This document shows, one piece after another, positions 1 through 8,572 of a stretch of DNA of 30,768 nt. Origin of the DNA: CAYXEN01 sp964464035 (GTDB taxonomy: Bacteria > Krumholzibacteriota > Krumholzibacteriia > WVZY01). The stretch is taken from positions 1-30,768 of the forward strand of contig CAYXEN010000027.1 of the NCBI GenBank assembly GCA_964464035.1, read 5' to 3'. Position 1 is the first letter of the stretch. Every line of letters starts with the position of its first letter. A program made the position numbers and the translations under genes. The notes beneath the pieces are model-generated. The model was not told the origin of the DNA and did no database searches. It saw only the letters and a program-made list of their open reading frames with translations.

Positions 1-671
1 GGGGGGGCGCGGGGGGCGGTACGATCGAGCAACTTTATGCCGTAGAGACCGGCGGAGGGGGCCCCCCCGATGACTCCTATGGAGTTGTCGAGGGCAGCGA
101 TCGTACCCGAAACGTGGGTTCCATGGCCGTTGTCGTCCTTGGGATCGTTGTCGTTGTTCACGAAGTCATAGCCGCCCTTGTAATTGGAGGCGAGGTCGCT
201 GTGCGTGTAATCGATTCCCGTATCGATGACGCCGACTTTGGCTCCGCTTCCCTTGACGCCGCGGGAATGCGCCGCCGGGGCGTTGACTCTGTTGATGCCC
301 CAGGGCACGGTCTGCCCCACAGCGTGGACTGTTCTGTTGGGCTCTATGTATGCCACGTCGGGGTTCGTCTTCAGTTTGTTGAGCTGATCCTGCGTGAGCG
401 TGGCGGCGAAACCCTGGAGAACCGTACCGTAGGTGTGTTTGGCCGTGAACCCCAAGGTTTTCTGCAGATCGTTCACGCGCGCGGCCGCCATCGGCCGGTT
501 GGGATACTTCCCACTCTTGAAGACGACGATGTATTGACCGGGGATGATCTGTCCGTCGGTTCCTGCAGCGGTGATCTCGTCATTTGTCGGAGTTACGGGA
601 GTATCCTGGAGACAGGAGAAAAAGGTGATGCTCAGAAGTATGCACAGGGCAAGGCCCAACAATCTTTTCAT
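1..671 (-). CDS. Subtilisin-like serine protease lipoprotein, cut by the window edge
   Basis: The frame is open from ATG at 671 to base 1, so the C-terminal part is missing. A lipoprotein signal peptide ends in ITFFSC, so the protein is probably anchored in the envelope. An inhibitor_I9-like propeptide follows (PGQYIVVF to VAYIEPN). The peptidase S8 domain then shows the catalytic Asp in VGVIDTGIDYTHSDL and the catalytic His in NGHGTHVSGTIAA; the Ser box lies beyond the edge. AGGAGG sits 9 bases before the ATG. The last codons (after GIKLLDRT) fall in a G/C homopolymer stretch and may be misassembled. Fold and class are clear; the substrate is unknown. Confidence 0.9.
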   Translation of the reverse strand, partial: MKRLLGLALCILLSITFFSCLQDTPVTPTNDEITAAGTDGQIIPGQYIVVFKSGKYPNRPMAAARVNDLQKTLGFTAKHTYGTVLQGFAATLTQDQLNKLKTNPDVAYIEPNRTVHAVGQTVPWGINRVNAPAAHSRGVKGSGAKVGVIDTGIDYTHSDLASNYKGGYDFVNNDNDPKDDNGHGTHVSGTIAALDNSIGVIGGAPSAGLYGIKLLDRTAPRAP

Positions 672-746
672 ATCGAATGTCCTCCTCATTTGAGAGTAAT
701 CATGCACACTGAAGGAAGAAGAAACGAGTTCGAGCCTTCCTTGTCT

Positions 747-761
747 TTATCCGCCTCGCAT
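747..761 (-). other. Possible 4-codon upstream ORF in the protease leader
   Basis: In the leader between the promoter and the protease start, a near-perfect Shine-Dalgarno sequence (AAAGGAGGT, 771-779) precedes ATG CGA GGC GGA TAA with about 9 bases of spacing. It would encode Met-Arg-Gly-Gly. The ribosome site is stronger than that of most genes here. Translation is unproven. Confidence 0.3.
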
Positions 762-922
762 TTGTTTGACACCTCCTTTCTACTTGGTGGATGGATGTTT
801 GAGGCGAGAGAGCAGTGTGGGACGAGAAAAGACTTATGCAAGGTGGTCGCTTCTATTCTGCAGCTTAAGGAGAGCATCTATTTTCTTCTTGGAAAAGACA
901 GCCTGAGGAATTGAATGGCGCG

Positions 923-952
923 ATTATAACCCCCTTTTCTCCGGCTTGTCAA
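923..952 (-). promoter_or_regulatory. Sigma-70 promoter of the protease gene
   Basis: On the minus strand TTGACA (947-952) and TATAAT (923-928) are both perfect consensus hexamers, 18 bases apart. The predicted start near 915 gives a leader of about 245 bases before the ATG at 671. The 488-base gap 672-1159 otherwise holds only this leader, the dyad at 1023-1046 and the tail after the glycosyltransferase gene. Confidence 0.75.
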
Positions 953-1022
953 GAAATATCAATATTAATGTGCATGCTCCGAATTATTTTCTTGTGCGGG
1001 CATTTCGACAAGAAGAGAAATA

Positions 1023-1046
1023 ATGTGTAAGGATTTCTTTACACAT
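1023..1046. repeat. 8-bp inverted repeat ATGTGTAA-N8-TTACACAT
   Basis: A perfect dyad with an 8-base centre lies upstream of the protease promoter and downstream of the glycosyltransferase stop. No T-run follows on either strand, so a protein-binding operator is more likely than a terminator. The binding protein is unknown. Confidence 0.4.
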
Positions 1047-1159
1047 GTTCCTATCTCGGGTGACCGATGGATTCAGCAAGTGGATTGAGAGTGTGTCAAG
1101 AAGCGTTCGCAGGCGGGGTGAGGGGCGCTACCGGATAGTCGCCCGGAAGACGGCGGTTT

Positions 1160-2395
1160 TCAAGTCGGTATCTCTACTCTGTCCGCTTCCGAACTCGATT
1201 CCTCCGGTATGGACGTGTGAAGCTCCGGTTCGGTACAGTCCGCCGAATCGCGCTTGCCCAGGTAGAGGCGAGCTATTCGGGAAGCGATGATGTCGAATGA
1301 GTGGTTCTCTTCTATCCACTTCCTGGCCGCGCGCGACATTTCGAGCCTTTTCCTGTCGTCGCCTGCGAGCGATTCCAGGCTTGCTACGGCGCTTCCGGGG
1401 TCGGACGGCTCCACGAGGAAGCCGTTGAGGCCGTCTTCTATCAACTGGTCGATGCCGGGACCTCGAGCCGCGATGATGGGGAGACCGCTGGACAATGCTT
1501 CCAGCATCGAGTTGGACATTCCTTCCGATTCCGAGAAACTCAAGTACACGTCAGCCGCCTTCAACAAGTCCGGGATCGTTTTCCTCGATACCGGGCCGAG
1601 GAACCTGACCGAACCTTCGGGCAGAAAGTACTCGCTGTATCTGCCCAGATTCTCTTCTTCCTCGCCTCCGCCGGCCACGACGAGAACCGCGTTCGGATAC
1701 TTGGCTATGAAACTCTTCCACGCCTGGAGAATCCCCATCACGTTCTTGCGCTTGATAAGCCTGCCGACGGTCACCCCGATGAACGATTCCTCGGGAATTC
1801 GCAGGGATTTTCTTTTCTCCCTCTTTTGCTCTTCCGGTACGGGTGCGAACGTTTCCGTATCGACGCCGTTCGGAATGTCGGCGATCTTTTCCTGCGGTAT
1901 GCCCATTCTTCTCATGGCGGTCACCGCGTCCGGGCTGAGGGGGATGACGGCGTCCGCCTTATCGAGTACGAAGCGGAGACGTATGCGACCCAGGCGGCTT
2001 CTCTCCTGTCTGGTGAAGGCCGATCCCGGACCGTATCGGGGAACGAGAAGGATGAATTTCTTGTCGGGGAAGAGCTTCTTTATTATGGCTCCGGTGAGGG
2101 CGGGCGAGTCGAAAGAATGCACATGGATTATGTCGAACCGGTTGCGGTTCCTTATGAGGAAGGCCAGTGAGCTGAAGAAGAAGCTGGCGGGTTTGAAGAG
2201 AGCTCTTTTCCGTATGATTTGTACTCCGTCTTTGTCCTCGAAAGCCGGGGTATCCTGCAAGCGTCTGGTGAGTATGAAAATCTTGAATCCAGCTGCGGCC
2301 AGCTTTCCGGCCAGGCCGTGGAGCTGGACTTCAGACCCTCCGACCAGAGGGAAGTAGCTTGGAATCAACATGCATACCTTGAGCATGTTTTTCAT
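1160..2395 (-). CDS. Glycosyltransferase family 4 (GT-B fold)
   Basis: This 411-residue protein has GT4 hallmarks. The N-terminal acceptor domain begins with a strand and a glycine loop (PSYFPLVGGSEVQ). The C-terminal domain has VTVGRLIKRKN near residue 208 and the EX7E motif at E291 to E299 (EGMSNSMLE). It probably transfers a sugar from a nucleotide-sugar donor during exopolysaccharide or lipopolysaccharide assembly at the inner membrane. It is the last gene of an operon after asnB, whose coding end overlaps it by 65 bases. GGAGGAG about 9 bases before ATG 2395 supports this start; Met4 is an alternative. Donor and acceptor cannot be told. Confidence 0.88.
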   Translation of the reverse strand: MKNMLKVCMLIPSYFPLVGGSEVQLHGLAGKLAAAGFKIFILTRRLQDTPAFEDKDGVQIIRKRALFKPASFFFSSLAFLIRNRNRFDIIHVHSFDSPALTGAIIKKLFPDKKFILLVPRYGPGSAFTRQERSRLGRIRLRFVLDKADAVIPLSPDAVTAMRRMGIPQEKIADIPNGVDTETFAPVPEEQKREKRKSLRIPEESFIGVTVGRLIKRKNVMGILQAWKSFIAKYPNAVLVVAGGGEEEENLGRYSEYFLPEGSVRFLGPVSRKTIPDLLKAADVYLSFSESEGMSNSMLEALSSGLPIIAARGPGIDQLIEDGLNGFLVEPSDPGSAVASLESLAGDDRKRLEMSRAARKWIEENHSFDIIASRIARLYLGKRDSADCTEPELHTSIPEESSSEADRVEIPT

Positions 2396-4385
2396 ATGTT
2401 TCGTCTCCTCCCGACTCTAAGTCCGTGTTCTTCAACCATAGTTCGAACATGAAAAGGCTCCAAAGCAACCGACCGCAGTGGTATCGACCTTTCAGGAAAC
2501 CCTGCACCAGGTCGGTGACCCGGTCGGCGTGCAGGAACCCCTCCCCTCGGATCTTCTCTGCATCGAGCTCCTTGAGCAGGGAATCCTTCATCGGCCCCTT
2601 GAGCCAAGGTTCGATGGGGATGGTGAATCCCTGTTTCGGTCGATCCAGGATTTCCCTTGGGATGAGCTCGGTGGTTATCGTTCTCAGCAGGTGTTTACCC
2701 CGTCCGTCTTTCACGTTGATGTGGGTTGGAAGGGAGGCTGTGAACTCGACGATCCTGTGGTCGAGCAAGGGGACGCGCACTTCCAGTGAAACCGCCATGC
2801 TCGCTCTGTCCACCTTGGTCAGGATGTCGTCAACCAGATACGTATGGATGTCCACGAGCGACATGGAATGGATCGGGTCGATGTCGCCGAGCGATGAGAA
2901 AGTCTTGTGAAAGGAGGAATCGGCGAAGAGATAGTCTTGCAGGTTCGGGGCGTCGCTCATGTCTCCCTCGAGTTCGGAGCCGAACGCAGAGCTCGAGCCG
3001 CGGGCGATAGTCTCCGGGTATTTGACGAACAACTCCGGCCTCCCGTCTTTCCAAGAGGATATCCTGTGGTGGTAAAGAGATTTTATCGAATCGAAGGCGA
3101 GGTTGGACCCCAGTCGTCTCCACTTGTCCGAGGGTATGTGAGCGAACAGCTTGGAAAGCGGGCCTCTGACCGGTGAAAAGACTCTGGCCAACGCAAGAAG
3201 CTTGGCGGTGGTAACGTAACGGATGTACCCCCTGAAAAGCTCGTCTCCACCATCCCCGGACAATGCGACGATGAGACCGCTTCGCCGCGCGAAACCGGAG
3301 ACCAGGTAAGTGGGTAAAGCGGAGAAATCGCCGTAGGGTTCGTCGTAGATCCCGCTTATCTTGGAGAGCATCTGCATCGCCTCTTCGGCGGTGAAGATGA
3401 GTTCATGGTGATTGGTGCCCAGGTGACGCGCAACGGCTCTTGCGTAGGGCGATTCATCGTATCCTTTTTCCTTGAATCCGATCGTGAATGTGTCGATTTT
3501 TTCCGCTCCCGCTTCTTTCATCATCGCCACTACCAGGCTGCTGTCGTATCCTCCGCTCAAGAAGGCGCCGAGGGGAACGTCGCTCATCAAGCGGATGTGG
3601 ACGGAATCCATCAGTAGATCGCGGCACCTCTTGACGGCTTCGTCGAAGCCGATGTCGATGGGTCCCTGTTCGATGATGGAAAGGAGATCCCAGTAGCGGT
3701 GTTTCTCGAAGTTCTTCCCGTCCATGACCAGGTATTCCCCGGGCATCAACCGGTGCGTATCCGCGAATATGCTGCCTGGACCCGGAACGTACGAGAAGGT
3801 CAAAAAGAGACCGAGGTGCCTCGGGTCTATCCTGGCACGGAAGAGGGGATGTTTCCTGATCGCGCCGAGCTCCGACCCGAACAGAAAGACGCCGTCACGA
3901 TGGTAATAATATAGAGGTTTTATGCCCAGGCGATCCCGCGCCAGTATCATTTCGCGGCGGTTACGGTCCCATATCGCCAAGGCGAACATGCCGTTGAGCC
4001 TGGAGAATAGATCCGTCCCCCATTCCTCGTAACCGTGTACCAGGACCTCGCTGTCCGTCCTCGACGTGAACTTGTGCCCCGCTTCCTCGAGCCGGCGCCT
4101 GAGCAACATATAATTGTAGATCTCGCCGTTGAATGCGAGTACCACGCTCCTGTCCTCGTTGTACATCGGTTGAGCGCCGTTGGGCGAGAGATCTATGATA
4201 GAGAGCCTTCGATGAGCCAGGCCCACCGTGATGTCCTGCGAGCCGTTCCGGGCGGGCGGGCGAATGGTTTCATAAAAGAAACCGTGATCGTCCGGTCCTC
4301 GGTGGATTATCGGCTCGGACATCGCCTCGAGCTCGCGTCGGCTCGAATTCCTGCCGAGGAGGTGAAAACCGGCGATACCGCACAT
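2331..4385 (-). CDS. asnB: Glutamine-hydrolysing asparagine synthase-type amidotransferase
   Basis: This 684-residue protein starts Met-Cys, and Cys2 is the N-terminal nucleophile that releases ammonia from glutamine. The class II glutaminase domain shows IIHRGPDDHG, LAHRRLSIIDLS and FNGEIYNY. The synthetase domain has the ATP pyrophosphatase loop SGGYDSS at 277-283. Members of this subfamily in polysaccharide loci often amidate sugar acids or other carboxylates rather than aspartate, so the substrate is open. The open frame extends upstream to 4610, but the Cys2 requirement and AAGGACGAG before ATG 4385 fix the start. The C-terminus runs about 29 residues past the usual LWSLFMFELW end and overlaps the next gene. 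Confidence 0.92.
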   Translation of the reverse strand: MCGIAGFHLLGRNSSRRELEAMSEPIIHRGPDDHGFFYETIRPPARNGSQDITVGLAHRRLSIIDLSPNGAQPMYNEDRSVVLAFNGEIYNYMLLRRRLEEAGHKFTSRTDSEVLVHGYEEWGTDLFSRLNGMFALAIWDRNRREMILARDRLGIKPLYYYHRDGVFLFGSELGAIRKHPLFRARIDPRHLGLFLTFSYVPGPGSIFADTHRLMPGEYLVMDGKNFEKHRYWDLLSIIEQGPIDIGFDEAVKRCRDLLMDSVHIRLMSDVPLGAFLSGGYDSSLVVAMMKEAGAEKIDTFTIGFKEKGYDESPYARAVARHLGTNHHELIFTAEEAMQMLSKISGIYDEPYGDFSALPTYLVSGFARRSGLIVALSGDGGDELFRGYIRYVTTAKLLALARVFSPVRGPLSKLFAHIPSDKWRRLGSNLAFDSIKSLYHHRISSWKDGRPELFVKYPETIARGSSSAFGSELEGDMSDAPNLQDYLFADSSFHKTFSSLGDIDPIHSMSLVDIHTYLVDDILTKVDRASMAVSLEVRVPLLDHRIVEFTASLPTHINVKDGRGKHLLRTITTELIPREILDRPKQGFTIPIEPWLKGPMKDSLLKELDAEKIRGEGFLHADRVTDLVQGFLKGRYHCGRLLWSLFMFELWLKNTDLESGGDETYEKHAQGMHVDSKLLPSGRRV

Positions 4386-4647
4386 GCACTCGTCCTTTCG
4401 ATCGATGGGGCGATTACTTGTTTCAAAGGTGTTTTCGCATATCGCGAGTCGAACTTGAGTCAATTCATCCCGGTTCGCTGGAGGGGGATGATTCGGCCCC
4501 ATCCGTGGGTCTTTCCGTTCACATTCGGGGCCAAGAGTGTCCATTGTCTTGACATGTATTGGGCCCGTCCAGTGGATTTTTGAGCCGGGCGAGGCGACGT
4601 TCCCCGGCAAGCATCAAATAAATTATAATTATTGTGCTTTTATTTTC

Positions 4648-4677
4648 TTGACGAAGAGGTTATTTTTCAATTAATTA
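4648..4677 (+). promoter_or_regulatory. Possible sigma-70 promoter in an AT-rich island
   Basis: TTGACG (4648-4653) is followed after 17-18 bases by TTAATT/TAATTA (4671-4677). The island 4615-4680 is the only AT-rich part of the 403-base gap 4386-4788 between divergent asnB and the TPR gene. A minus-strand TATAAT in the same island could serve asnB, but no convincing -35 goes with it. Confidence 0.4.
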
Positions 4678-4749
4678 ATGTAGAACCCCACCTCCTGCGG
4701 CCCGCTTCAGCCGCGCCTTCTCCCCCGCATAGGGAAGGAATTGGACTCG

Positions 4750-4766
4750 TTGGCACGGGAATTGTT
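4750..4766 (+). promoter_or_regulatory. Near-consensus sigma-54 (-24/-12) promoter of the TPR gene
   Basis: TTGGCAC-GGGAA-TTGTT matches the sigma-54 consensus except that the -12 GC dinucleotide is GT. The -24 half is perfect and the spacing is right. The predicted start near 4775 would leave a very short leader holding the GAGG ribosome site before ATG 4789. The GC-to-GT change weakens the case. Confidence 0.4.
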
Positions 4767-4788
4767 CCTGTTTGACTTGAGGTACATC

Positions 4789-6024
4789 ATGCGGAAAAAA
4801 ATTCTCACACCAGGCAACTCGTTTTGCTCGCTGGGGTTGACCGTCCTGAGCCTGGTTTCCGCCGTCATCCTCCCCGGCGCGTTGCTCGGGCTGCATCCAC
4901 AGTCCTCCTTTGCGGCCGCAGCCGGATCGGCCGATTATTCGTACAGTTCGAGCTACGCCGAAGAAATCGGCGGCGGCGGAAATCTATTCGCCACCAAGGC
5001 GGACTTGATGATTTCTTCCGCCGAGAGTTTCATCAAATCGAAGGACTATGCTTCGGCTGCAAAGATCGTCTCCGAAGTCACCGCGGAGTACCCGGATTAT
5101 GTTCCGGGCTGGTTGCTGCTCGGGTATTCGAGAAGCCTTCTTGGCGACTACCGGGGCTCCAACGAGGCGTATCTCAAGGCTCTCGAACTCGGAGCCGATC
5201 CCACTACGATCAACACGCGCACTGCTTACAATTACATGAAGCTCAACGATTGGGAGAATGCGAAGAAGAGCTACGACAGCATACTGGAATCCGACGAGAA
5301 CAACGCCGCCGCCCTGACCCAGCTCGGTTACATAGGGGTCATGCAGGGTGACATGGAAAGGGCGGCCTACTATTATAAGAAGGCTCTCGATATCGAGCCG
5401 GAGGATCAACATTTGCTGTACTCTCTTTCCAACGTTCTCATCAAGCTCGGTGATGAGCAGGAAGCCGTTCGCCTGCTGGAGAAAGCCGCGGAGTTGGCCC
5501 CCGGGAATCCCAAATACTTGAAGAAACTTTCATCCCTGTACCTCAAGAAGAGAGATTTCAGGGAGGCCTTGCCCGTGTTGCAGAAACTGGCTGAACTCCG
5601 CCCCCGGGATACCAACGTTCACCGCAACCTCGGCGTTGCATTGTACGAATTGGGCGAGAGGGAAGCGGCCGCCGATGAGTTCGAGAAGGTCGCCTCGTGC
5701 GGCGGTGATCTGAAAGGCCTTCACGGGCCCATGGCCGAGTGTTTTCTCAAGGTGGGCGATTCAAGCAAGGCCATGACTTACATACGACAAGGGTTGAAGG
5801 AGAACACCCAGCAAGCCTGGTTGTACTCGCTCTGGGGAAAGATTCTCGAGAAGAACGGGGATTACGATTCGGCGATAAGCAAGTTCAGCAAAGCGGTGAA
5901 CCTGGGGCAGGAGCCTTGGAGCGCTTATGCCAAGAAGCAGATAGCCAGGCAGAAGCAATTGAAGAAGAGAGCTCGAATGCTCGCCAAGCAAGCCGGCCGT
6001 TCCGGAATCAAGAAGAAACAGTAG
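4789..6024 (+). CDS. Secreted tetratricopeptide-repeat protein
   Basis: A signal peptide (basic MRKK, then a hydrophobic core to SSFAAAAG) precedes about nine TPR units that fill residues 65-380 (for example AWLYSLWGKILEKNGDYDSA). The tail is strongly basic (KKRARMLAKQ). TPR solenoids scaffold protein complexes; similar periplasmic proteins accompany polysaccharide export or outer-membrane assembly, which fits the neighbours. The frame also opens at TTG 4741, but that would place 16 residues before the signal peptide. ATG 4789 has TTGAGG just upstream. No catalytic residues are visible and the partner is unknown. Confidence 0.85.
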   Translation: MRKKILTPGNSFCSLGLTVLSLVSAVILPGALLGLHPQSSFAAAAGSADYSYSSSYAEEIGGGGNLFATKADLMISSAESFIKSKDYASAAKIVSEVTAEYPDYVPGWLLLGYSRSLLGDYRGSNEAYLKALELGADPTTINTRTAYNYMKLNDWENAKKSYDSILESDENNAAALTQLGYIGVMQGDMERAAYYYKKALDIEPEDQHLLYSLSNVLIKLGDEQEAVRLLEKAAELAPGNPKYLKKLSSLYLKKRDFREALPVLQKLAELRPRDTNVHRNLGVALYELGEREAAADEFEKVASCGGDLKGLHGPMAECFLKVGDSSKAMTYIRQGLKENTQQAWLYSLWGKILEKNGDYDSAISKFSKAVNLGQEPWSAYAKKQIARQKQLKKRARMLAKQAGRSGIKKKQ

Positions 6025-6070
6025 ATCGCACACGAGGAGTGAGGCCCGTGCGGGACACGCTCTAGTGTCC

Positions 6071-6104
6071 AAGACCCCCTTCATGTTACAATGAGGGGGG
6101 TCTT
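6071..6104 (+). terminator. Intrinsic terminator-like hairpin after the TPR gene
   Basis: A 14-bp stem with one G-U pair (AAGACCCCCTTCAT against ATGAGGGGGGTCTT) closes a 6-base loop and is followed by TTCC. The T-tract is short. The right arm also carries GAGGGGGG, the only ribosome-site candidate for the next gene. Confidence 0.65.
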
Positions 6105-6108
6105 TTCC

Positions 6109-7416
6109 ATGGATATAGAGATGCGTGCAGCGAAACCGGCCATATTTGTGTTCTTGCTCGCCTTGCTCCTGCGCTTGGCCCTTCTGGCGGTCCTCTACGG
6201 GGTTCCTTCTTTCTTCGATCCCCAATACGTCACGGATCACTGGGATCACTTATCCCGCAACATCCTTGCAGGCAAAGGGTTCAGTTGGGTGGAGGACGGC
6301 TCCGTACCCACTGTTTCGCGCGCTCCGATGTACGCTCTATTTCTCGCCGTCCTGATCAAGTTGACGTCCGGGAATCTCTTGCTGATCAGGATCTTGTACC
6401 TGGTCCTCGATGCCTTCACTGCTGTTCTGGTTTACAAGCTGGCCGGAAGAATGGTGAAAAGCGAGGCCGCGTCCCTTTTCGCCGCGCTCTTCTATGCGAT
6501 CTTCCTCTTTCCGGCTTGGCATGCATGCAAGCTCGCTCCGGATGCTTTCTTCTCTTTCGTATTCCTCGTCGCCGTCATCGTGCTGATCGGGTTGCTGCGG
6601 GCTTGCCGGGCGGGAGGGGGAACCGCGGCGCAAGCCGTGCTTGCCGGATTGCTCTTGGGGATCGCGATCCTGACCAAGAAGACCGTCCTGCTTCTGCCGC
6701 CGGCGGTCTTCATGCTGATGGCCGCCAGGGGAGGATGGAGCGGAAGGTCGTTGCGCAACGCCGTGCTGTTTCTTCTCGTCTGCGGCGTCACCCTCGGTCC
6801 ATGGGTCTACCGTAACTACCGGGTGACCGGCAGGATCGGAGTTCTTCAGACTCTGACTTGGTTCAACTACTGGTACGGCGAGTTCATGGACGAGAACTCG
6901 GGTCGATTCGACATGGCGGAAGCCCAGCGGAAGGCGGCCGAGTACATCGCCGGTTTGAGTGACATCGACGCGTATCTTCCGTACGGGTTGCCGCCGCGTT
7001 TGGACATCGAAAGGGAGAACAAGCTGCGGGCCCTCGCCCTGGAGAACATCGCGCGTTCGCCGGGTCATTTTCTCGGCAAGACCTTGCGGAACGTTGCTCG
7101 ATTCTGGTACCTGACGGAGACTGAACGCATCCTGGCGTTCACGAAACTGGTGGGGGCGATCCTGTTCATACTGTTCGCGGCCGGAGTCTTCGTTGCGGCG
7201 AGATCCGGCGACGTGGCGGGCGACTACCCGATCCTCATCGCCGTGGTGCTGTATTTCAACCTGATCTATGCGCCCGTGTTCTCAATAATGAGATACATGA
7301 TACCCGTCCTCCCCTACGTGGCGTTCTTCGCCGGCCTCGCCCTGGCGGCGCTTTGGAGGAAAGCGGCACGTCAACACGTCCTGTGGCGGCTGGGCGTCGC
7401 GGATATGAGGGGGTGA
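6109..7416 (+). CDS. GT-C type membrane glycosyltransferase (ArnT/PMT-like)
   Basis: A polytopic inner-membrane protein of about 435 residues with roughly 10 hydrophobic segments. The first external loop has acidic residues in the context DHWDHLSRNILAGKGFS, the usual catalytic Asp region of GT-C enzymes that use polyprenyl-phosphate sugars. RAPMYALFLA after the loop also matches the family. Likely role: sugar addition to a lipid-linked or periplasmic acceptor. Starts at 6091, 6109 and 6121 are possible; 6109 has GAGGGGGG 8 bases upstream. The gene closely follows the TPR gene, and the two may share a transcript that reads through the hairpin. Confidence 0.78.
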   Translation: MDIEMRAAKPAIFVFLLALLLRLALLAVLYGVPSFFDPQYVTDHWDHLSRNILAGKGFSWVEDGSVPTVSRAPMYALFLAVLIKLTSGNLLLIRILYLVLDAFTAVLVYKLAGRMVKSEAASLFAALFYAIFLFPAWHACKLAPDAFFSFVFLVAVIVLIGLLRACRAGGGTAAQAVLAGLLLGIAILTKKTVLLLPPAVFMLMAARGGWSGRSLRNAVLFLLVCGVTLGPWVYRNYRVTGRIGVLQTLTWFNYWYGEFMDENSGRFDMAEAQRKAAEYIAGLSDIDAYLPYGLPPRLDIERENKLRALALENIARSPGHFLGKTLRNVARFWYLTETERILAFTKLVGAILFILFAAGVFVAARSGDVAGDYPILIAVVLYFNLIYAPVFSIMRYMIPVLPYVAFFAGLALAALWRKAARQHVLWRLGVADMRG

Positions 7417-7456
7417 GCGGGATGGGAACGGCAAGCGACTGCGAGTCCCGGCGGCC

Positions 7457-8476
7457 TCAATAGAGAAATCTCCTCAATGCGCCGTAGGCGGAGGCGCTGA
7501 GAAGATATCGCGCCCGCGAATAGATCTTCACGAACCTCCCGTAATTCACGAGTTCCCCCATGAAGCGCATCTTGAATTCTCTCACGCCGTAGGGCTTGTT
7601 GGGATCTCCGGCCCCGCCGAAATCGAAGACCTCGAATCCGTTTTCCGCTCCCCATCTCATCATGTCCCAGGCGAGCAGGGCGTTGGCGTTCGTCGCGTCC
7701 CCCCTTGCATTGCTTCCCGCGAACCAGTCGAATACCCTGCCCTTGTACAGGAGCGCCGCCCTCGAGGCCACGAATCCGTCGTCATCCCTGGCCAGCGTCA
7801 CCCTCAGCATCCCATTTGGATGGAGGTGACGCCATGCCTTGCGGAATACTTCAAGTTCGAAACATGGGATGTGAACCTTGGCGTAGGTCAGGGCGACCAG
7901 CTCGTGGAATTTCTCCAGTCCCTCGTCGTTCTCCAGATCGACGATTTCCAGTCCCGCCTGCTCGGCTTTTCTTATGGCCTTCCGCAGGCTTTGCGAGAAT
8001 CCGCTCCAGACCTGCTCTTTGCCTTTGCCCAAGTCCACGAGATAATTCAAGTGGGGGACGTAACGGTACCCGCTCTGCGTGAGAAACGGGATGATGCGCG
8101 TTGCCTCCTCGACGTTTCTTATTTCCGTGTACAATGTCCGGCCTGCGACCTTGTCGTCGTGGGCCCGCACGAGTTTTCCCAGGTGGCGCATCAGGTATTT
8201 CGTGCCCAACTCGGGGGCCAACAAGAGACCGCCGTAGGATACGTTGCGGGAAGCCATGTTGGCGAAAGGGCCCTTTATTATCACGGTGAGGAGCGAGAAC
8301 AGCGCCGCTCTTATCCGGTCCTCTTCCATGAGAAAGAACGTGCATGGAAGATACTTGTCGGAATTCCCGAAAATCTCGAAGAATGTCCGCGTGTGGAATA
8401 CGTTGGCGGCGGGATTGCCCGAGACGAATTCATCCCATGCGCCCGGGTCGACGGTCTCTTCGACGTGAACACCCAT
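7457..8476 (-). CDS. FemAB-like GNAT-fold acyltransferase
   Basis: This 339-residue protein reads as the FemAB/BioF2-like double-GNAT family. It shows NVFHTRTFFEIFG near the N-terminus, FSQSLRKAIRKAEQAGLE in the middle, and a C-terminal FDFGGAGDPNKPYGVREFK core. Family members transfer aminoacyl groups from charged tRNA to cell-wall precursors, or act in exopolysaccharide loci with an unknown acceptor; the second fits the neighbours. It lies 96 bases downstream of the inositol phosphate synthase gene on the same strand and converges with the GT-C gene over a 40-base gap. There is no clear ribosome site before ATG 8476. Confidence 0.8.
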   Translation of the reverse strand: MGVHVEETVDPGAWDEFVSGNPAANVFHTRTFFEIFGNSDKYLPCTFFLMEEDRIRAALFSLLTVIIKGPFANMASRNVSYGGLLLAPELGTKYLMRHLGKLVRAHDDKVAGRTLYTEIRNVEEATRIIPFLTQSGYRYVPHLNYLVDLGKGKEQVWSGFSQSLRKAIRKAEQAGLEIVDLENDEGLEKFHELVALTYAKVHIPCFELEVFRKAWRHLHPNGMLRVTLARDDDGFVASRAALLYKGRVFDWFAGSNARGDATNANALLAWDMMRWGAENGFEVFDFGGAGDPNKPYGVREFKMRFMGELVNYGRFVKIYSRARYLLSASAYGALRRFLY

Positions 8477-8484
8477 AGAAGCTA

Positions 8485-8513
8485 TCTATATACCAGGGCG
8501 TGGAAAATGGCAA
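8485..8513 (-). promoter_or_regulatory. Possible promoter giving a leaderless FemAB-like mRNA
   Basis: On the minus strand TTGCCA (8508-8513) and TATAGA (8485-8490) are 17 bases apart. The -10 ends 8 bases before ATG 8476, so the message would start at or next to the ATG, consistent with the missing ribosome site. Confidence 0.35.
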
Positions 8514-8543
8514 GCCCGATCGAGCGTTTCGCGCGATCGGGCT
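8513..8543 (-). terminator. Hairpin between ino1 and the FemAB-like gene
   Basis: A 10-bp stem (AGCCCGATCG with CGATCGGGCT, 11-base loop) follows the ino1 stop. Read on the minus strand it leads into TTGCCATTTTCC, a weak T-tract, so termination may be partial. Confidence 0.5.
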
Positions 8544-8572
8544 GCACGTTGCGAAGAATCGGCCGGGAACGA

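Noticed and set aside
114..914. A 266-codon plus-strand open frame
   Set aside because: It mirrors the subtilisin gene, whose catalytic motifs are on the minus strand, and its own translation has no domain.
1287..2357. A 356-codon plus-strand frame opposite the glycosyltransferase
   Set aside because: The minus strand carries the full GT4 motifs; the plus-strand translation has no domain.
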